A DNA stretch of 5,923 nt from Spirochaetaceae bacterium (GTDB lineage: Bacteria > Spirochaetota > Spirochaetia > Treponematales > Breznakiellaceae): positions 1 to 5,923 of the forward strand of contig JAISLM010000050.1 in assembly GCA_031290855.1 (NCBI GenBank), read 5' to 3'. Positions 5,202 through 5,923 of this stretch are shown here, one piece after another. Made by a program: the position numbers and the translations under genes. Position 1 is the first letter of the stretch. Every line of letters starts with the position of its first letter. The notes below the pieces were generated by a model. That model was not told where the DNA came from and did not search any database. It saw only the letters and a program-made list of their open reading frames with translations.

Positions 5202-5230
5202 AGGCGCTTCAATGTTGTGGCGCCTCAATG
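5202..5230 (+). repeat. Hairpin and direct repeat in the tRNA leader
   Basis: AGGCGC (5202-5207) pairs with GCGCCT (5220-5225) around a 12-base loop. The same stretch holds a near-perfect direct repeat, GCGCTTCAATG (5204-5214) and GCGCCTCAATG (5220-5230), with a period of 16 bases. It lies between the predicted transcription start and the tRNA 5' end. A role in tRNA processing or promoter control is only a guess. Confidence 0.45.
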
Positions 5231-5233
5231 CAC

Positions 5234-5306
5234 GGGCCGCTAGCTCAGTTGGTAGAGCAACGCCCTTTTAAGGCGTGGGTCCTGGATTCGATCTCCGGGC
5301 GGCTCA
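5234..5306 (+). tRNA. tRNA-Lys (anticodon TTT)
   Basis: A full cloverleaf is present. The acceptor stem is GGGCCGC (5234-5240) with GCGGCTC (5299-5305), containing one G-U pair. The D arm is GCTC/GAGC around AGTTGGTA. The anticodon stem ACGCC/GGCGT (5260-5264, 5272-5276) has loop CTTTTAA and anticodon TTT at 5267-5269. The T arm is CTGGA/TCCGG with loop TTCGATC (5287-5293). A at 5306 is the discriminator base. CCA is not encoded (next bases ATC) and must be added by nucleotidyltransferase. Confidence 0.95.
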
Positions 5307-5442
5307 ATCGGTGCTACAGGGGAAACACAAAACCGGTGCTTCCCGTCAAAGGAGAGGGACGGTTTGGACTCAAACCTAATCTTTTCCATAACGGTAGCCG
5401 GGCATCCTCCGAATAATATGGAAAAAGTTATAAGGATACGGA
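5307..5442. other. Intergenic gap between the tRNA and the clbS-like pseudogene
   Basis: I see no gene here. Besides the two dyads, CGGTGCT occurs twice (near 5309 and 5334). AAGGA at 5432-5436 is a plausible ribosome-binding site for the ATG at 5443. Confidence 0.5.
5361..5386 (+). terminator. Possible terminator downstream of the tRNA
   Basis: GGTTTG (5361-5366), loop GACT and CAAACC (5371-5376) form a perfect 6-bp hairpin, followed by TAATCTTTTCC. The T-rich tail is interrupted, so termination may be inefficient. A second dyad, TTTTCCATA (5382-5390) with TATGGAAAA (5417-5425), follows immediately. Confidence 0.4.
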
Positions 5443-5788
5443 ATGCCGCGGCCTACAAATAAAAAAACCTGCTGGAATTATCTGAAGCGAACTTCAAAAA
5501 TTGTTGGACTTTATAAATGAACTTCTTGATGATATTAAAAACAGGACATACATCAATGATGAATTAAACGACCGTAATAAAACTGTCAGCGATGTTGTCC
5601 GTCATTTACGTGAATGGCATTTGATGATGGAAAACTGGTACGAAGCCGGGATGTCCGGAAAAAGCCGGCAATTCCCGCGGAAGATGTTACGCGGCAAACA
5701 TTACCCGTATTGAATCGCCTGATACAGGAAAATATAAACACGGCATTAAAAGAAGCTATACTCCTTTAGCCATGAAAATATCATTATG
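5443..5788 (+). pseudogene. Frameshifted ClbS/DfsB-family gene
   Basis: ATG 5443, behind AAGGA at 5432-5436, starts MPRPTNKK, the typical opening of ClbS/DfsB-family four-helix proteins. The family pattern continues only by changing frame. LLELSEANFK follows a shift in the A7 run (5461-5467), and LLDFINELLDD follows one in the A5 run near 5496. The core DRNKTVSDVVRHLREWH and NWYEAGMSGK stays in one frame. KPAIPAED and TLPVLNRLIQEN need a shift in the A run near 5658. FSHENII follows a last shift near 5764. The 3' end is missing and runs into the opposite-strand remnant. ClbS protects against the genotoxin colibactin by hydrolysing its cyclopropane; most relatives have unknown roles. The intact central frame (5501-5713) might be misread as a 70-residue gene. 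Confidence 0.75.
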
Positions 5789-5923
5789 CGGCAGGTACAT
5801 AAACATCGGTAAATGACTGAAAGTTCCCGGTAACAAGGGTTGAAACCTTCTTTTTGTGTTCCCACCCCGTTTCTGTAATACAGCCGTCTGTCGCCATCTT
5901 AAAGTCTTCAAATTTCCCGTTAT
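5784..5923 (-). pseudogene. Partial remnant resembling the C-terminus of a PIN-domain (VapC-like) toxin
   Basis: On the minus strand a frame is open from the window edge to TAA at 5784-5786 (45 residues seen). It begins NGKFEDFK and ends VSTLVTGNFQSFTDVYVPAA. The LVTGN-x-x-x-F block and the FEDFK-D-G start resemble the end of PIN ribonucleases, where an Asp of the FxD motif helps bind metal. In the continuous frame the stretch between these blocks does not look like PIN, but neighbouring frames there read DG and RQTAVLQKRG, which fit. Two compensating frameshifts are therefore likely. No antitoxin is in view. The assignment is tentative: it could be an unrelated intact small domain. Confidence 0.35.

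Noticed and set aside
5168..5416. An 82-codon plus-strand open frame across the tRNA
   Set aside because: It covers the tRNA promoter and the entire tRNA-Lys, so translation of it is not credible.

Overview
The window looks like a bacterial chromosome fragment, most likely from a spirochaete of the Treponema type. That assignment is an inference, resting on a membrane-anchored GerMN-domain protein, a long EpsC-type serine acetyltransferase ending in a Val-Ile tail, a half-size ChrA protein and large repeat-rich intergenic gaps. No ribosomal RNA or species-diagnostic gene is present.

Layout. Bases 1-408 carry no convincing gene. They hold a dense set of inverted repeats, a run of 19 C (153-171), a nested fold at 213-343 and a minus-strand frame that stays open across the homopolymer. 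A sigma70-like promoter (409-437) sits directly against the start of a GerMN-domain protein (444-1274). A single short-chain ChrA-type transporter follows (1432-1986), then a 260-base hairpin-rich gap. Next is a lipoprotein solute-binding protein of the branched-chain amino-acid (LivJ/LivK) class (2247-3386), starting at GTG behind a strong Shine-Dalgarno. After a hairpin and a possible 11-codon leader ORF come serine O-acetyltransferase (3530-4510) and, 6 bases later, thiamine pyrophosphokinase (4517-5143). A tRNA-Lys(UUU) with its own promoter lies at 5234-5306. The last 500 bases are a decay zone: a ClbS/DfsB-family gene broken by several frameshifts, running into an opposite-strand remnant that resembles the C-terminus of a PIN-domain toxin.

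How the genes relate. Only cysE and thiN look co-transcribed: one makes O-acetylserine for cysteine synthesis, the other phosphorylates thiamine to the cofactor form. The GerMN, ChrA and solute-binding genes look like separate units. The solute-binding gene has no permease or ATPase beside it, and the ChrA half has no partner half.

I found no CRISPR array, intact mobile element or obvious new multi-gene system. The most unusual items are the 5' element with its C19 tract and competing RNA pairings, the leader ORF/T7 arrangement in front of cysE, and promoters that abut start codons.
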